Below are positions 26,097-35,001 of a stretch of DNA of 64,000 bases, in pieces. Source of the DNA: Firmicutes bacterium CAG:145. Lineage in GTDB: Bacteria > Bacillota > Clostridia > Peptostreptococcales > Anaerovoracaceae. The position numbers and the translations under genes were made by a program. The first letter of the stretch is position 1. The number at the start of each line of letters is the position of its first letter. Where the stretch lies: the NCBI GenBank assembly GCA_000435715.1, contig FR882593.1, positions 6,946-70,945 of the forward strand, given 5' to 3'. The notes beneath the pieces are model-generated. The model saw only the letters and a list, made by a program, of their open reading frames with translations. It was not told where the DNA came from and did no database searches.

Positions 26097-29000
26097 ATGA
26101 AAAACGCAAATAAGGTGACAGGCAAGTACTATTTAGGGTTTGACATAGGCACAAATTCTGTTGGTTGGGCTGTAACGGATGAGAACTATAACTTATGTAA
26201 ATTTAAAAAGAAATCCATGTGGGGAATCAGGCTTTTTGAAGATGCTAAAACTGCTGAAGAACGCAGAGGACAAAGAGCCTCCAGGAGGCGTCTGCAGCGC
26301 AGAAAACAGCGTATCGATTTACTTCAGGAAATATTTGCAGAAGAAATCAACAAAGTAGATGAAACCTTTTTTATACGCCTGAATGAAAGCAGATTGCATT
26401 TAGACGATAAGACGGTTTCCGAAAAACATCCGCTTTTTATCGGCAGCGAATATTCAGAGAAAGAGTATTACAGAGAATATCCTACTATATTCCACCTGAG
26501 AAAAGAACTGATGGAGAGCAGCGAGCCCCACGATATTAGATTAGTGTATCTGGCGATTCACCATATTTTAAAGAACAGGGGTCATTTTCTCATCGACGGC
26601 GAATTAAGCAAAGCCAATAGCTTTGATGCCGCTTTTTATCAGATGAAAGAAGTGCTGTGCAATGAACTGGACCTTGAAATAGACGGTGAAAATACGACAG
26701 AAGTAGAGCGTACATTGAGGGACAGAAATATTTCTAAAAGCGACAAGGTAAAGCTCCTTGCTGCTCTTTTAGCTATGAATCAAAATGAAACTGAGAGCAA
26801 AGAAACTAAGAAGAAAATTGAAAACATATGTAAACTTTTAGCCGGTAATAAAGGAGATATCTCCAAAATATTCGGCCAAACACCGGAAGGCGTTGAAAAG
26901 ACATCTTTTTCATTCGGTGAGGCAGACTATGATGAGAGCATAAGGCCTAACCTTGAAGAAAGCATCCCGGATCAATGTTTTGTAATAGACAGCATTAAAG
27001 CCTTGTATGACTGGAATGTTCTTGCAGACATCCTCAATGGACAGACATACTTATCTTGTGCAAAAGTAAATCAGTATGAGACTCATAAGAATAACCTAAA
27101 AGAATTGAAACTCCTCGTAAATAGATATTGTTCGAGAGAAGAATACAAGAGATTCTTCAAATCAGCTGTCGAGAAAGCGAATTACTCCAATTACATAGGC
27201 AGCGCCAAACAAGGAAATAAAATCATCGATGTAAAACGATGCGCAGAAGAAGATTTTTATAAGGAACTAAAGATATTGCTAAGTAAAATTGAACCGGAGG
27301 AAGCTGATCGAGAGCTTTATGAGCGAATTAAGAGAGAGGCGGAAGAGGGAAGCCTGCTTCCTCTTCAGAGAAACAAGGACAACAGCGTGGTGCCTAATCA
27401 GATGCATAAGGCGGAACTTGCGCTGATACTTGAGAACGCAGGCTCTTATCTCGGCTTTCTTAATGAGAAAGATGAAGACGGCCTGTCACCGGCAGAAAAA
27501 ATCATTGAGTTATTTTCTTTCAGAATACCGTACTATGTAGGACCTTTGAGCGACCGCCATAAAGACAGAGGATCCAATGCCTGGATTGTCAGAAAAGCAG
27601 AGGGAAGAATACTTCCGTGGAATTTTGACGAGAAGGTGGACAGGGAAAAATCAAATGAGGCATTTATAGAGAGAATGACAAATAAATGTACATATTTACT
27701 GGGCAAAGATGTCGTTGCGAAGAACTCTCTGATTTACAGCCACTTTATGGTACTTAACGAGTTAAACAATCTTAGCGTATGCGGCAATAAAATAAGCGTA
27801 CAGGTCAAACAGGATATCTATCGGGAGCTTTTTCAAAGACATACAAAAGTCAGCAAAAAAATGCTCCTGCAATATTGCCGGGAAAAAATGATGAACAAAG
27901 ACCTTGAAGAGGAAGACCTCAGCGGATTCGACGGAGATTTTAAGGCTAAGCTTTCTTCCTATCTGGACTTTGAAAAAAAGGTCTTCGGCGCAAAGATGGA
28001 AGAAGATCGTATACGAAAGATAACAGAGGATATAATCAGATGGAAGACTATCTATGGCGACGACGGCAAGATGCTGCAGGCCGTCGTTGAAAAGGAATAT
28101 CCGGGCGAGCTTGACAGTGATCAGCTAAAAGCCGTTAAACAATTCAGATACAGTGGATGGGGCAATTTTTCCGAGGAGTTCTTAAACGGTATTGTGGGAA
28201 CAGAAAAGCCCACCGGCCAGATGTTTACAATTATAGAAGCACTCTGGCAGACTAACTGTAACCTGATGCAGCTTTTGAGCAAAAACTTCACCTTCATGGA
28301 AGAAATAGAAAAGCATAATAGGGAGCTTGCAGGACAGATAACTGATATCAGTTATGATAAGTTGGTAAAAGACCTGTACATTTCACCTGCTAACAAAAGA
28401 GCCGTTTGGCAGACTGTAAGAATCGCAGAGGAAGTTAAAAAAATCATGGGCTGCGAGCCTGCTAAGATCTTTGTGGAGATGGCCCGCGGAGGTGAAAAGG
28501 AAAAGAAGAGAACTATATCAAGAAAGAAAAAACTGCTTGAGCTTTATGCCGCTTGCAAAAAAGATGCAAGAGACTGGAACAGAGAAATAGAAGACCGCGA
28601 TGAACGTGAATTTAACAGCGATAAGCTGTATCTCTATTATACTCAGATGGGGCGCTGCATGTACAGCGGTGAACGCATAGATCTGCATGAACTGATGTCG
28701 GCCAATTCCAAGTGGGATATAGATCATATTTATCCTCAATCAAAGGTTAAGGACGACAGTTTGGACAATCGCGTGCTGTCGCTAAAAAAGATTAACAATG
28801 AGAAAGGCAATAAGCCTTTGAGCAGAGATATCCAGCAGAGTCAGCAGAAGTGGTGGACAGAGTTATTGCAGCTTGAATTTATCACCAAGAAAAAATATGA
28901 CAGGCTGATGCATAGAGGCGAATTATCGGAAGAAGAATTGAGCGGATTCATAAATCGCCAGCTTGTGGAGACGCGGCAGTCTACGAAGGCAGCTGCAGAA

Positions 29001-30209
29001 CTGCTTGGCAGGATGTATAACAACAGCAAAGTTGTATATGTTAAGGCTCCCCTGGTATCACAATTCAGGAAAGATGATTTGAACATACTCAAGTCAAGGC
29101 TTGCCAATGATTATCATCACGCGAAAGACGCCTATCTCAATATAGCAGTCGGAAATGTCTATAATGAAAAATTTACAGATAATCCGCTTAGATGGATTGA
29201 AAAACACGCCGGAGAAAATTACAGCATCAATCGTGTATTCGATTATGATATCGTCGCCGGAGACGGCGCGCCGGTATGGGCAGCTCCGTTGCGGGATGAA
29301 AAAAATAAGCTGAGGAAAAATGAAGTGGGAGAAAAGTACGGCGGAACTATAGATGTCATAAGAAAAACGGTCAAGAGAAACGATGTGCTGTATACAGAAC
29401 ATACATACTGCGGAAAAGGCGAATTGTTCAATGCTACTATCGCAAAGAAAGACGGCGGAGCAGAGATTCCTCTGAAGGCGGGTCTTCAGACGGGCAAATA
29501 CGGAGGCTATAAAAGTCCTAACACCTCCTATTTTGCCGCAATCGAGTTCGACGGGAAAAAAGGAGAGCGGGTAAAGAATATTATGGAGGTGCCTGTTTAT
29601 ATTGCTAACATACTCCTGCATGACATCGATGCTTATATTCGATACTGCGAAACCGTCAAAGGCCTAAAGAATGTAAAAATCCTGCGGCCATGTATAAAAA
29701 AAAACGCCCTTATAAGCGTCGACGGTTACCCGATGAGGATAAGAGGGGCAAATGAGAAAAACATCCTTTTGAAAAACAACTTACAGCCGATTTTTGGACG
29801 ACATGAGGAAACCGTAAGGCGAATAGAAAAATATGTGGAAAAGAATCAGGAATTTGAGGTGGACGAAAAATTCGACGGTCTTAACGAGGCTAATCTCACG
29901 GACCTCTATGATGATATAACGGAAAAATTATGCGGCCCTTATGTTGAACGTCCGTCGAACCAAGGAGAATACTTGATGGAGAATAGGGAAAAGTTTTTGA
30001 ATATATCGTTAAAAGAAAAGGCAAAATTATTGGCTCAGATGATAAAGCTGGTAAGATGCGATACAGAAACTAAAGCAGATTTAAGAAGTATAGGAGCAAG
30101 TAAAAACGCAGGAGTCATTTCAGTTAATAAAAATACGTTGGGCGGAAAACGACTGATATTGATAAACCAGTCAGTTACCGGCCTGTTTGAAAACAGAATC
30201 GAGTTGTGA
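26097..30209 (+). CDS. cas9: Type II-A CRISPR-associated endonuclease Cas9
   Basis: The 1370-residue protein is near SpCas9 in length (1368). RuvC-I begins LGFDIGTNSVGWA with D16; RuvC-II is KIFVEMARG with E794; the HNH motif WDIDHIYPQS places the catalytic histidine at H877; RuvC-III is HHAKDAYLN with H1007, H1008 and D1011. An arginine-rich bridge helix (RRGQRASRRRLQRRKQRI) follows RuvC-I. All nuclease residues are present. ATG 26097 is preferred over 26058 because GAGGAG lies at 26085-26090 and the shorter form matches family starts. It cuts DNA complementary to the crRNA spacer; the PAM cannot be read from sequence. cas1 starts one base after the stop. Confidence 0.97.
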   Translation: MKNANKVTGKYYLGFDIGTNSVGWAVTDENYNLCKFKKKSMWGIRLFEDAKTAEERRGQRASRRRLQRRKQRIDLLQEIFAEEINKVDETFFIRLNESRLHLDDKTVSEKHPLFIGSEYSEKEYYREYPTIFHLRKELMESSEPHDIRLVYLAIHHILKNRGHFLIDGELSKANSFDAAFYQMKEVLCNELDLEIDGENTTEVERTLRDRNISKSDKVKLLAALLAMNQNETESKETKKKIENICKLLAGNKGDISKIFGQTPEGVEKTSFSFGEADYDESIRPNLEESIPDQCFVIDSIKALYDWNVLADILNGQTYLSCAKVNQYETHKNNLKELKLLVNRYCSREEYKRFFKSAVEKANYSNYIGSAKQGNKIIDVKRCAEEDFYKELKILLSKIEPEEADRELYERIKREAEEGSLLPLQRNKDNSVVPNQMHKAELALILENAGSYLGFLNEKDEDGLSPAEKIIELFSFRIPYYVGPLSDRHKDRGSNAWIVRKAEGRILPWNFDEKVDREKSNEAFIERMTNKCTYLLGKDVVAKNSLIYSHFMVLNELNNLSVCGNKISVQVKQDIYRELFQRHTKVSKKMLLQYCREKMMNKDLEEEDLSGFDGDFKAKLSSYLDFEKKVFGAKMEEDRIRKITEDIIRWKTIYGDDGKMLQAVVEKEYPGELDSDQLKAVKQFRYSGWGNFSEEFLNGIVGTEKPTGQMFTIIEALWQTNCNLMQLLSKNFTFMEEIEKHNRELAGQITDISYDKLVKDLYISPANKRAVWQTVRIAEEVKKIMGCEPAKIFVEMARGGEKEKKRTISRKKKLLELYAACKKDARDWNREIEDRDEREFNSDKLYLYYTQMGRCMYSGERIDLHELMSANSKWDIDHIYPQSKVKDDSLDNRVLSLKKINNEKGNKPLSRDIQQSQQKWWTELLQLEFITKKKYDRLMHRGELSEEELSGFINRQLVETRQSTKAAAELLGRMYNNSKVVYVKAPLVSQFRKDDLNILKSRLANDYHHAKDAYLNIAVGNVYNEKFTDNPLRWIEKHAGENYSINRVFDYDIVAGDGAPVWAAPLRDEKNKLRKNEVGEKYGGTIDVIRKTVKRNDVLYTEHTYCGKGELFNATIAKKDGGAEIPLKAGLQTGKYGGYKSPNTSYFAAIEFDGKKGERVKNIMEVPVYIANILLHDIDAYIRYCETVKGLKNVKILRPCIKKNALISVDGYPMRIRGANEKNILLKNNLQPIFGRHEETVRRIEKYVEKNQEFEVDEKFDGLNEANLTDLYDDITEKLCGPYVERPSNQGEYLMENREKFLNISLKEKAKLLAQMIKLVRCDTETKADLRSIGASKNAGVISVNKNTLGGKRLILINQSVTGLFENRIEL

Positions 30210-30210
30210 T

Positions 30211-31089
30211 ATGAGCTGGCGTACCGTAGTGATTACAGGCTGCGCAAAGCTGGATTTCAGGATGGATTACCTGACAGTGCGCAAGCAGGATGGAACCAAT
30301 CGTATTCATCTGAGCGAGATTGGGATTTTGATAATTGAATCAACAGCAATTTCGTTGACGGCGGTGTTGATACGCGAATTGGCGAGACATAAGATTAAAG
30401 TGATATTTTGCGATGAACAGCACAATCCCCATTCAGAATTGATGTCTTATTACGGCAGTCATGATACCAGTGCTAAGATAAAGAAACAGATAGTTTGGGA
30501 CAAGCATATTAAAGAGGCGACATGGACAGAAATAGTGGCTGAGAAAATAAGAAAACAGGCTCAGCTCCTCGCAGAAGAAGGGTGCGTGTCGCAGGCTCAG
30601 CTTCTTCGCCAATATATCAGCGAACTGGAATTTGCAGACGTTACAAACCGCGAAGGCCATGCGGCAAAGGTATATTTTAACGCGCTGTTTGGAATGGATT
30701 TTACCAGGAGTGAGGACAATGCCATAAATGCAGCGCTGAATTACGCATATGGCATATTATTATCCTGCTTTAACCGGGAGATCGTGGCGAACGGATATTT
30801 GACGCAGATTGGCCTTTTTCATGATAACATGTTTAATCAATTCAACTTGGCTTCGGATTTTATGGAACCGTTTCGCATATTGGCGGATAGGAGGGTAAAA
30901 GAGATGAACCCGATTAAGTTCACTCACGATGAAAAAATGCAGCTTGTGTATTTACTAAGCGATAGCGTAGTAATTGACGGAAAGCAAAATTATGTGAGCA
31001 ATGCGATAAAAATATACTGCAGGAGCCTTTTTGACGCATTAAACGAAAACGATACTTCTTTGATCAGATTTTATAAATATGAGCTATAG
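30211..31089 (+). CDS. cas1: CRISPR-associated integrase Cas1 (type II-A)
   Basis: Cas1 with Cas2 inserts new spacers at the leader end of the array. The protein is 292 residues, typical of type II, with the metal-ligand region [16 protein letters not shown], later [22 protein letters not shown], and a conserved glutamate pattern. ATG 30211 gives the usual MSWRTVVIT start; the longer frame from 30187 would overlap the cas9 end. It overlaps cas2 by 11 bases, so the genes are likely translationally coupled. Confidence 0.95.
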   Translation: MSWRTVVITGCAKLDFRMDYLTVRKQDGTNRIHLSEIGILIIESTAISLTAVLIRELARHKIKVIFCDEQHNPHSELMSYYGSHDTSAKIKKQIVWDKHIKEATWTEIVAEKIRKQAQLLAEEGCVSQAQLLRQYISELEFADVTNREGHAAKVYFNALFGMDFTRSEDNAINAALNYAYGILLSCFNREIVANGYLTQIGLFHDNMFNQFNLASDFMEPFRILADRRVKEMNPIKFTHDEKMQLVYLLSDSVVIDGKQNYVSNAIKIYCRSLFDALNENDTSLIRFYKYEL

Positions 31090-31399
31090 ATATATGAGAA
31101 TCATTGTTTTTTTCGACCTTCCCACGGAGACCGCTGAGAACAAAAGACATTATAGGGAGTTTCGCAAATTTTTGATAAAGAGAGGCTTTCTGATGATACA
31201 GGAAAGCGTATATTGCAAATTGGCGTTGAATACGACAGTGGCTAATTCAGTCGTTCAGGCGATAAAGAGCAACAAACCTCCCGAAGGTCTGGTACAGATG
31301 TTGGTAATTACCGAAAAACAATATGCGAGGATGGAGTTTGTAGTGGGAAATGCCAATCATTCCATAATAGATTCAGATGAAAGGGTGGTGATATTATGA
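31079..31399 (+). CDS. cas2: CRISPR-associated protein Cas2
   Basis: This 106-residue ferredoxin-like protein begins with the Cas2 signature [16 protein letters not shown] after a five-residue extension. The central [14 protein letters not shown] segment is typical. It bridges two Cas1 dimers in the spacer integration complex. ATG 31094 is an alternative start. It overlaps cas1 by 11 bases and csn2 by four (ATGA). Confidence 0.95.
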   Translation: MSYRYMRIIVFFDLPTETAENKRHYREFRKFLIKRGFLMIQESVYCKLALNTTVANSVVQAIKSNKPPEGLVQMLVITEKQYARMEFVVGNANHSIIDSDERVVIL

Positions 31400-32067
31400 A
31401 GGTCACATGCTTGGAGCCGCCTGTAATTATTGAAATATTGCAGGGCAAAACGGCGTCTCTTGTTATTGAATGCCCTGAAACACTGGAACGGTTTCTTATG
31501 AATTTGCAAGCGAGTATGAGCAAAAAAGCCCAATATTTTTCGCTATCGGATGAAATGAGTGAAATGGATTTGTCCAAGACGTGTGAACTTGTAACCACGC
31601 CGTTTGATTTGACCTATGACCGACGAGAAATAAAAAAACGTTTATATGATGAGCTATGTGATTTCATAATTAACACTGATTTTTCTGAAAGGTTGTCGGA
31701 AATACACGGCTTAGCCCTCTCCCTGCTGGACGATCTTAAAATTGCCGCTGATTATGAGACGGAGTATGAAGAGGAACTTACTTTTACGGACTTTCTGAAA
31801 AAGTACGATGTGCGCTTGAAAGATCCTGAAGGTAAATTTGGAGAGAAGCTGATAGAATACATGACGACAATGTATACTCTTCAAAATATTTCTGTATTTT
31901 TTATTGCGAATTGTGACGCATATCTGTCAGTCTCTGACTATGAATACATAGAGAAAACAGCGGAATATTACGATATATATGTTATTTATGTACGGAATAA
32001 GCAGAGATTCTTGAAAGAAGATAAGAATGAATATATAATAGACATTGATATGTGTGAAATACACTGA
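31396..32067 (+). CDS. csn2: CRISPR-associated protein Csn2 (type II-A)
   Basis: Csn2 forms a ring that slides on DNA ends and takes part in spacer acquisition; its presence defines subtype II-A. The 223-residue length and sequence fit the family, with [13 protein letters not shown] in the central helical part and the late segment [13 protein letters not shown]. It overlaps cas2 by ATGA, and the array begins 49 bases after its stop, so acquisition genes and array are intact neighbours. Confidence 0.92.
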   Translation: MKVTCLEPPVIIEILQGKTASLVIECPETLERFLMNLQASMSKKAQYFSLSDEMSEMDLSKTCELVTTPFDLTYDRREIKKRLYDELCDFIINTDFSERLSEIHGLALSLLDDLKIAADYETEYEEELTFTDFLKKYDVRLKDPEGKFGEKLIEYMTTMYTLQNISVFFIANCDAYLSVSDYEYIEKTAEYYDIYVIYVRNKQRFLKEDKNEYIIDIDMCEIH

Positions 32068-32116
32068 TTTGCCATATGAAATTCAGGCGTGTAGTGACGT
32101 TTACTCGAAAATTGAG

Positions 32117-32218
32117 GTTTGAGAGTAGTGTAATTTCATATGGTAGTCAAACTATTGCTTCTGCTACTCAGATTAATGCTGCGTTTGAGAGTAGTGTAAT
32201 CCCATATGACAGCTTAAT
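32117..32218 (+). CRISPR. Minimal type II-A CRISPR array: two repeats, one spacer
   Basis: Repeat 1 (32117-32152, 36 bases) starts GTTTGAGAGTAGTGTAATTT and ends GGTAGTCAAAC. The spacer is 32153-32182 (30 bases). Repeat 2 (32183-32218) differs from repeat 1 at eight positions, all in its 3' half, as is usual for the leader-distal repeat. The leader ends with ATTGAG directly before repeat 1, close to the ATTTGAG leader-anchoring sequence of type II-A systems. The repeat pairs with the tracrRNA at 25933-26045. No third repeat was found. Confidence 0.9.
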
Positions 32219-32490
32219 CAGTTGTTGTGAGATTAAAAGATATCTAATCGTGGTTATAGGATGAGTTCTCCATAAGTAATTTTTGACGGCTTATAATTCT
32301 ATACATAACTAAAAGAAATATTAATTTTATGGCTGAAACACAGCTGTATGTATTTGCAGAGTCCTTGCCGAGATGAGAGAAGGGAGCGCCCGATTCAGGT
32401 GCCGCTCCTTTTTTATGTCTTCAAATCAGTCATACGGTACAAGTTGTTTTGCGTATGCTGAAACAGAAGCGACGATAAGGAGGAAAGACC
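32219..32490. other. Array downstream gap with a terminator
   Basis: No gene is seen. An inverted repeat GGAGCG/CGCTCC at 32383-32408 followed by T6 (32409-32414) is a likely terminator of the array transcript. The rest is AT-rich without clear structure. Confidence 0.5.
32382..32414 (+). terminator. Terminator after the CRISPR array
   Basis: GGAGCG at 32383-32388 pairs with CGCTCC at 32403-32408 and is followed by TTTTTT. Confidence 0.6.
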
Positions 32491-33309
32491 ATGAGGAGAC
32501 TTAGACTGGCAGCGGCTTCCATTTTTCTTGTCAGTATACTGTTTTGCAGCGCAGCCATGTGGAGCGCAGACATAAAAGCAGGAGATGGAGAGTCCCGGAT
32601 AGTGTCGGGAAAAGCCGTTTCAGAGACAGAAAACGAGGGAACCGATAAAAGGCCGGTCATCGTAATAGATGCCGGACACGGAGGGATAGATGCGGGAGCC
32701 TCAGGAGAAGACGGCACATCGGAAAAAGATATAAATCTGGCGATTGCTCTGAAATTAAAAGAGGCCATCGAAAAATATCCGGTAGATGTAGTGCTTACCA
32801 GGGAAGATGGCGAAGAACTCTTAGAAGGATATGACGGAAACGGCGGCAGAAAACGATACGATATGGAAAACAGAAAGAAGATCATAGATGAAAATGAACC
32901 GGTGCTTACCGTCTCTATTCATCTTAACAGTTTTCCATCTGATGGATCTGTCTGCGGCGCTCAGGTTTTTTATCCGAAGAATCATGATAAAAGAACAGAA
33001 GAACAAACAGGAGAACAAACATCAAAAGTATTTGCTGACAGCGTCCAGAGATCTCTTGCGGAGGCCGTGTCAGGCAGCGAAACCAAGGAGGCTCTCACCA
33101 AGAACGATATATTTTTATTTCAGCAGATAGACAGTCCGATCATATTAGTAGAATGTGGATTCCTGTCAAACGCAGAAGAAAGAGAAAACTTGGAAACTGC
33201 AGAATATCAAGAAAAACTGGCCGAGGCTATATGGGACGGAATAAATGAAATTTTATGCCTTAAAAAGCAGAAAGAAAATCAGATCGTTGACAGTGCGAAC
33301 AACGGCTAA
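32491..33309 (+). CDS. cwlD: N-acetylmuramoyl-L-alanine amidase (CwlD-like)
   Basis: This 272-residue protein has an N-terminal signal or anchor (about residues 6-24) and an Amidase_3 domain. Zinc ligands and catalytic residues appear in DAGHGGIDAG, in SIHLNS, and in ILVECGFLSN. CwlD removes stem peptides during spore cortex formation, although Amidase_3 proteins also act in vegetative division, so the symbol is by similarity. The gene has AAGGAGG seven bases upstream and is followed by a DnaA-box-rich gap. Confidence 0.78.
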   Translation: MRRLRLAAASIFLVSILFCSAAMWSADIKAGDGESRIVSGKAVSETENEGTDKRPVIVIDAGHGGIDAGASGEDGTSEKDINLAIALKLKEAIEKYPVDVVLTREDGEELLEGYDGNGGRKRYDMENRKKIIDENEPVLTVSIHLNSFPSDGSVCGAQVFYPKNHDKRTEEQTGEQTSKVFADSVQRSLAEAVSGSETKEALTKNDIFLFQQIDSPIILVECGFLSNAEERENLETAEYQEKLAEAIWDGINEILCLKKQKENQIVDSANNG

Positions 33310-33325
33310 AAAAGACAAAAAAATC

Positions 33326-33458
33326 TGTGGATAACTTGCTATTGACAAATTGATGGCTTGCCTTCAAATATTGAAAAATACAGATTTAATGCGGGTTGAG
33401 TTATCCACAGGCTGATGTTGAGAAAATTGTATACGATTTCCCCTGCCCTTGTGGATAA
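33326..33458. promoter_or_regulatory. Cluster of three perfect DnaA boxes
   Basis: TGTGGATAA at 33326-33334, TTATCCACA at 33401-33409 and TGTGGATAA at 33450-33458 each match the DnaA box consensus exactly, within 133 bases of noncoding, AT-rich DNA. The middle box is inverted relative to the other two. It could be a DnaA-titration or reactivation site, part of an origin, or a DnaA-regulated promoter for the gene at 33598. Confidence 0.7.
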
Positions 33459-33527
33459 AAGCTGAAAACATTGGAAATTAAGGCTCTTTCTGATGTTGAA
33501 AAATGTTTGTCTTACTGCGAACAGCGG

Positions 33528-33555
33528 TTGACATAAAACGACAAGATGTTACAAT
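33528..33555 (+). promoter_or_regulatory. Sigma-A-type promoter of the 33598 gene
   Basis: TTGACA (33528-33533) and TACAAT (33550-33555) are 16 bases apart; the start codon is 42 bases downstream. Confidence 0.7.
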
Positions 33556-33597
33556 ATATTCGTAGAAAAATAAATTCGTATTAAAGGGGGAAATAAG

Positions 33598-34206
33598 ATG
33601 TCTTATCCATATGTTTACAATTATAGCTACAGTTACGGAATGGGTCAAGCCACAGGATTGATTATAGCTTTGCTTGTAGCAATTATTTTAGCTATCGTTC
33701 TTAACTTTACATTTTTGTCTAAGAAAAATGAGGGGAAATATACCGGAGCGTTAGGCAAGATTTATAATTTTTTGTGTTTCAACAAGTTCTATGCTGAGAG
33801 TATTCTGAAGCTGGTGTATATTGTGACGGCAGTGATAATTACGGTGATGGGTATCGCCGCGATGTTCTCGGTAGAATTCTTCAGCGGGCTTCTCACCGTC
33901 GTGATAGGAAACGTGGCTCTTCGAGTGGCTTATGAGCTCATCATGATGTTCATAATATTATGCAAGAAAACCGTTTCTATAGACAAGAAACTCGATAAGG
34001 TAGCTAAATTCTACGGAGATGATTTTGACGCAGAAGAAGAGTTTGAACAAGTACAGCCTTGCAGCGGAGGATGCGCTTCGTGCGAAGGCTGTACAGACGA
34101 AAACTGTGACGGAGACGGACAGCAAAATGATGAAGAAAAAGATGATCCGCATAAAGAAGACGACTTTGACCAGGCAGAGGCTAAGATAAACACTTCAGAC
34201 AGATGA
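33598..34206 (+). CDS. DUF4282-like membrane protein with Cys-rich acidic tail
   Basis: The 202-residue protein starts with a tyrosine-rich segment, then has three hydrophobic helices at about residues 18-40, 72-98 and 100-122. The middle part (NVALRVAYELIMMF and the following charged stretch) recalls DUF4282 proteins of unknown function. The last 60 residues are strongly acidic and include six cysteines in a short run (CSGGCASCEGCTDENC), a possible metal site or disulfide cluster. It has its own promoter and a strong terminator, so it is a single-gene unit beside a DnaA-box cluster. Confidence 0.6.
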   Translation: MSYPYVYNYSYSYGMGQATGLIIALLVAIILAIVLNFTFLSKKNEGKYTGALGKIYNFLCFNKFYAESILKLVYIVTAVIITVMGIAAMFSVEFFSGLLTVVIGNVALRVAYELIMMFIILCKKTVSIDKKLDKVAKFYGDDFDAEEEFEQVQPCSGGCASCEGCTDENCDGDGQQNDEEKDDPHKEDDFDQAEAKINTSDR

Positions 34207-34273
34207 CATTTTTCACTGAACTTTGTTGCAGATCCTTGATAACGTAAACAGAGAATTCTCAAGAGTGCGGTTA

Positions 34274-34316
34274 TTCCCGGTATAGAAGCTTTTTGGCTTC
34301 TTACCGGGAATTTTTT
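34274..34316 (+). terminator. Strong intrinsic terminator
   Basis: TTCCCGGTA...GAAGC pairs with GCTTC...TACCGGGAA around a short loop, followed by TTTTTT. It ends the DUF4282-like transcription unit and abuts the M20 fragment. Confidence 0.88.
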
Positions 34317-34320
34317 CTTT

Positions 34321-34929
34321 ATGGATACAGGCAAGAGCTCCCAGCCGGCTTCCTATAGGATCGTAACGTGCAGCAGTTTAACTGATTGCTTTGAATATAG
34401 TTTGCAGACGATAATATCTCGAAACGTAAGTCCCCTGGAGTATGCAGTTATATCATGTACCGTGATACATACAGACGGAGCTGCCAATGTCATTCCTACT
34501 AATGTGACCATATCGGGAGACGTGAGGACATATTCGTTCGAGCTTCAAGACATGATAGAGAGCAAGATGAAAGAGATTTGCTGGCACATATGCCAGATGA
34601 ACGGTATCGAGATGGAGTTTGAATATAACAGAGCTTTTATACCTCTGATAAATTCCGCAGAATGTGTGGAGGCCGTCAGAGAGGCCGCCTCGGGTGTTGA
34701 GAAGATCACAGGGATAGACTGCGAAGCTCTTCCGGGAACAGGATCTGAAGATTTTGCCCATTATGTGAAATATGTTAAAGGCTGTTACTTCAGAATAGGC
34801 GGAAGGAAAACAGAAAATCTGGATGAGGTTGCGCCTCCTCATAATCCCCAGTTCGATTACAACGATGATATATTGATGACGGGAGCAGAATTATTTGCGA
34901 GAATAATAAGAACAAGGCTCAGAGAATGA
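34321..34929 (+). pseudogene. M20-family peptidase/amidohydrolase, N-terminal half missing
   Basis: From about residue 22 the 202-residue frame matches the dimerisation domain and C-terminus of hippurate hydrolase-like M20 proteins (LQTIISRNVSPLE, then GTGSEDFAHY, then PPHNPQFD). Full members have about 390 residues and carry the first metal site in the missing half. The ATG directly follows the T-run of a terminator and has no ribosome binding site. The piece looks like a deletion remnant. Confidence 0.75.
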
Positions 34930-34972
34930 TCATGCAGTATATTATTTGTATCTGATACGATCACGGCAGAAA

Positions 34973-35001
34973 GGCGGAATAGTTTTCATGACTATTCCGC
35001 C
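34973..35001. terminator. Hairpin overlapping the end of the 34992-36272 gene
   Basis: GGCGGAATAGT (34973-34983) pairs with ACTATTCCGCC (34991-35001) around a seven-base loop. It includes the stop codon of the minus-strand gene. The T-run is weak on both strands. Confidence 0.55.

Noticed and set aside
32071..32083. Second anti-repeat in the CRISPR leader (CCATATGAAATT)
   Set aside because: Only 12 bases match the repeat's complement, with no hairpins or terminator around it, so it is probably chance or a leader feature.
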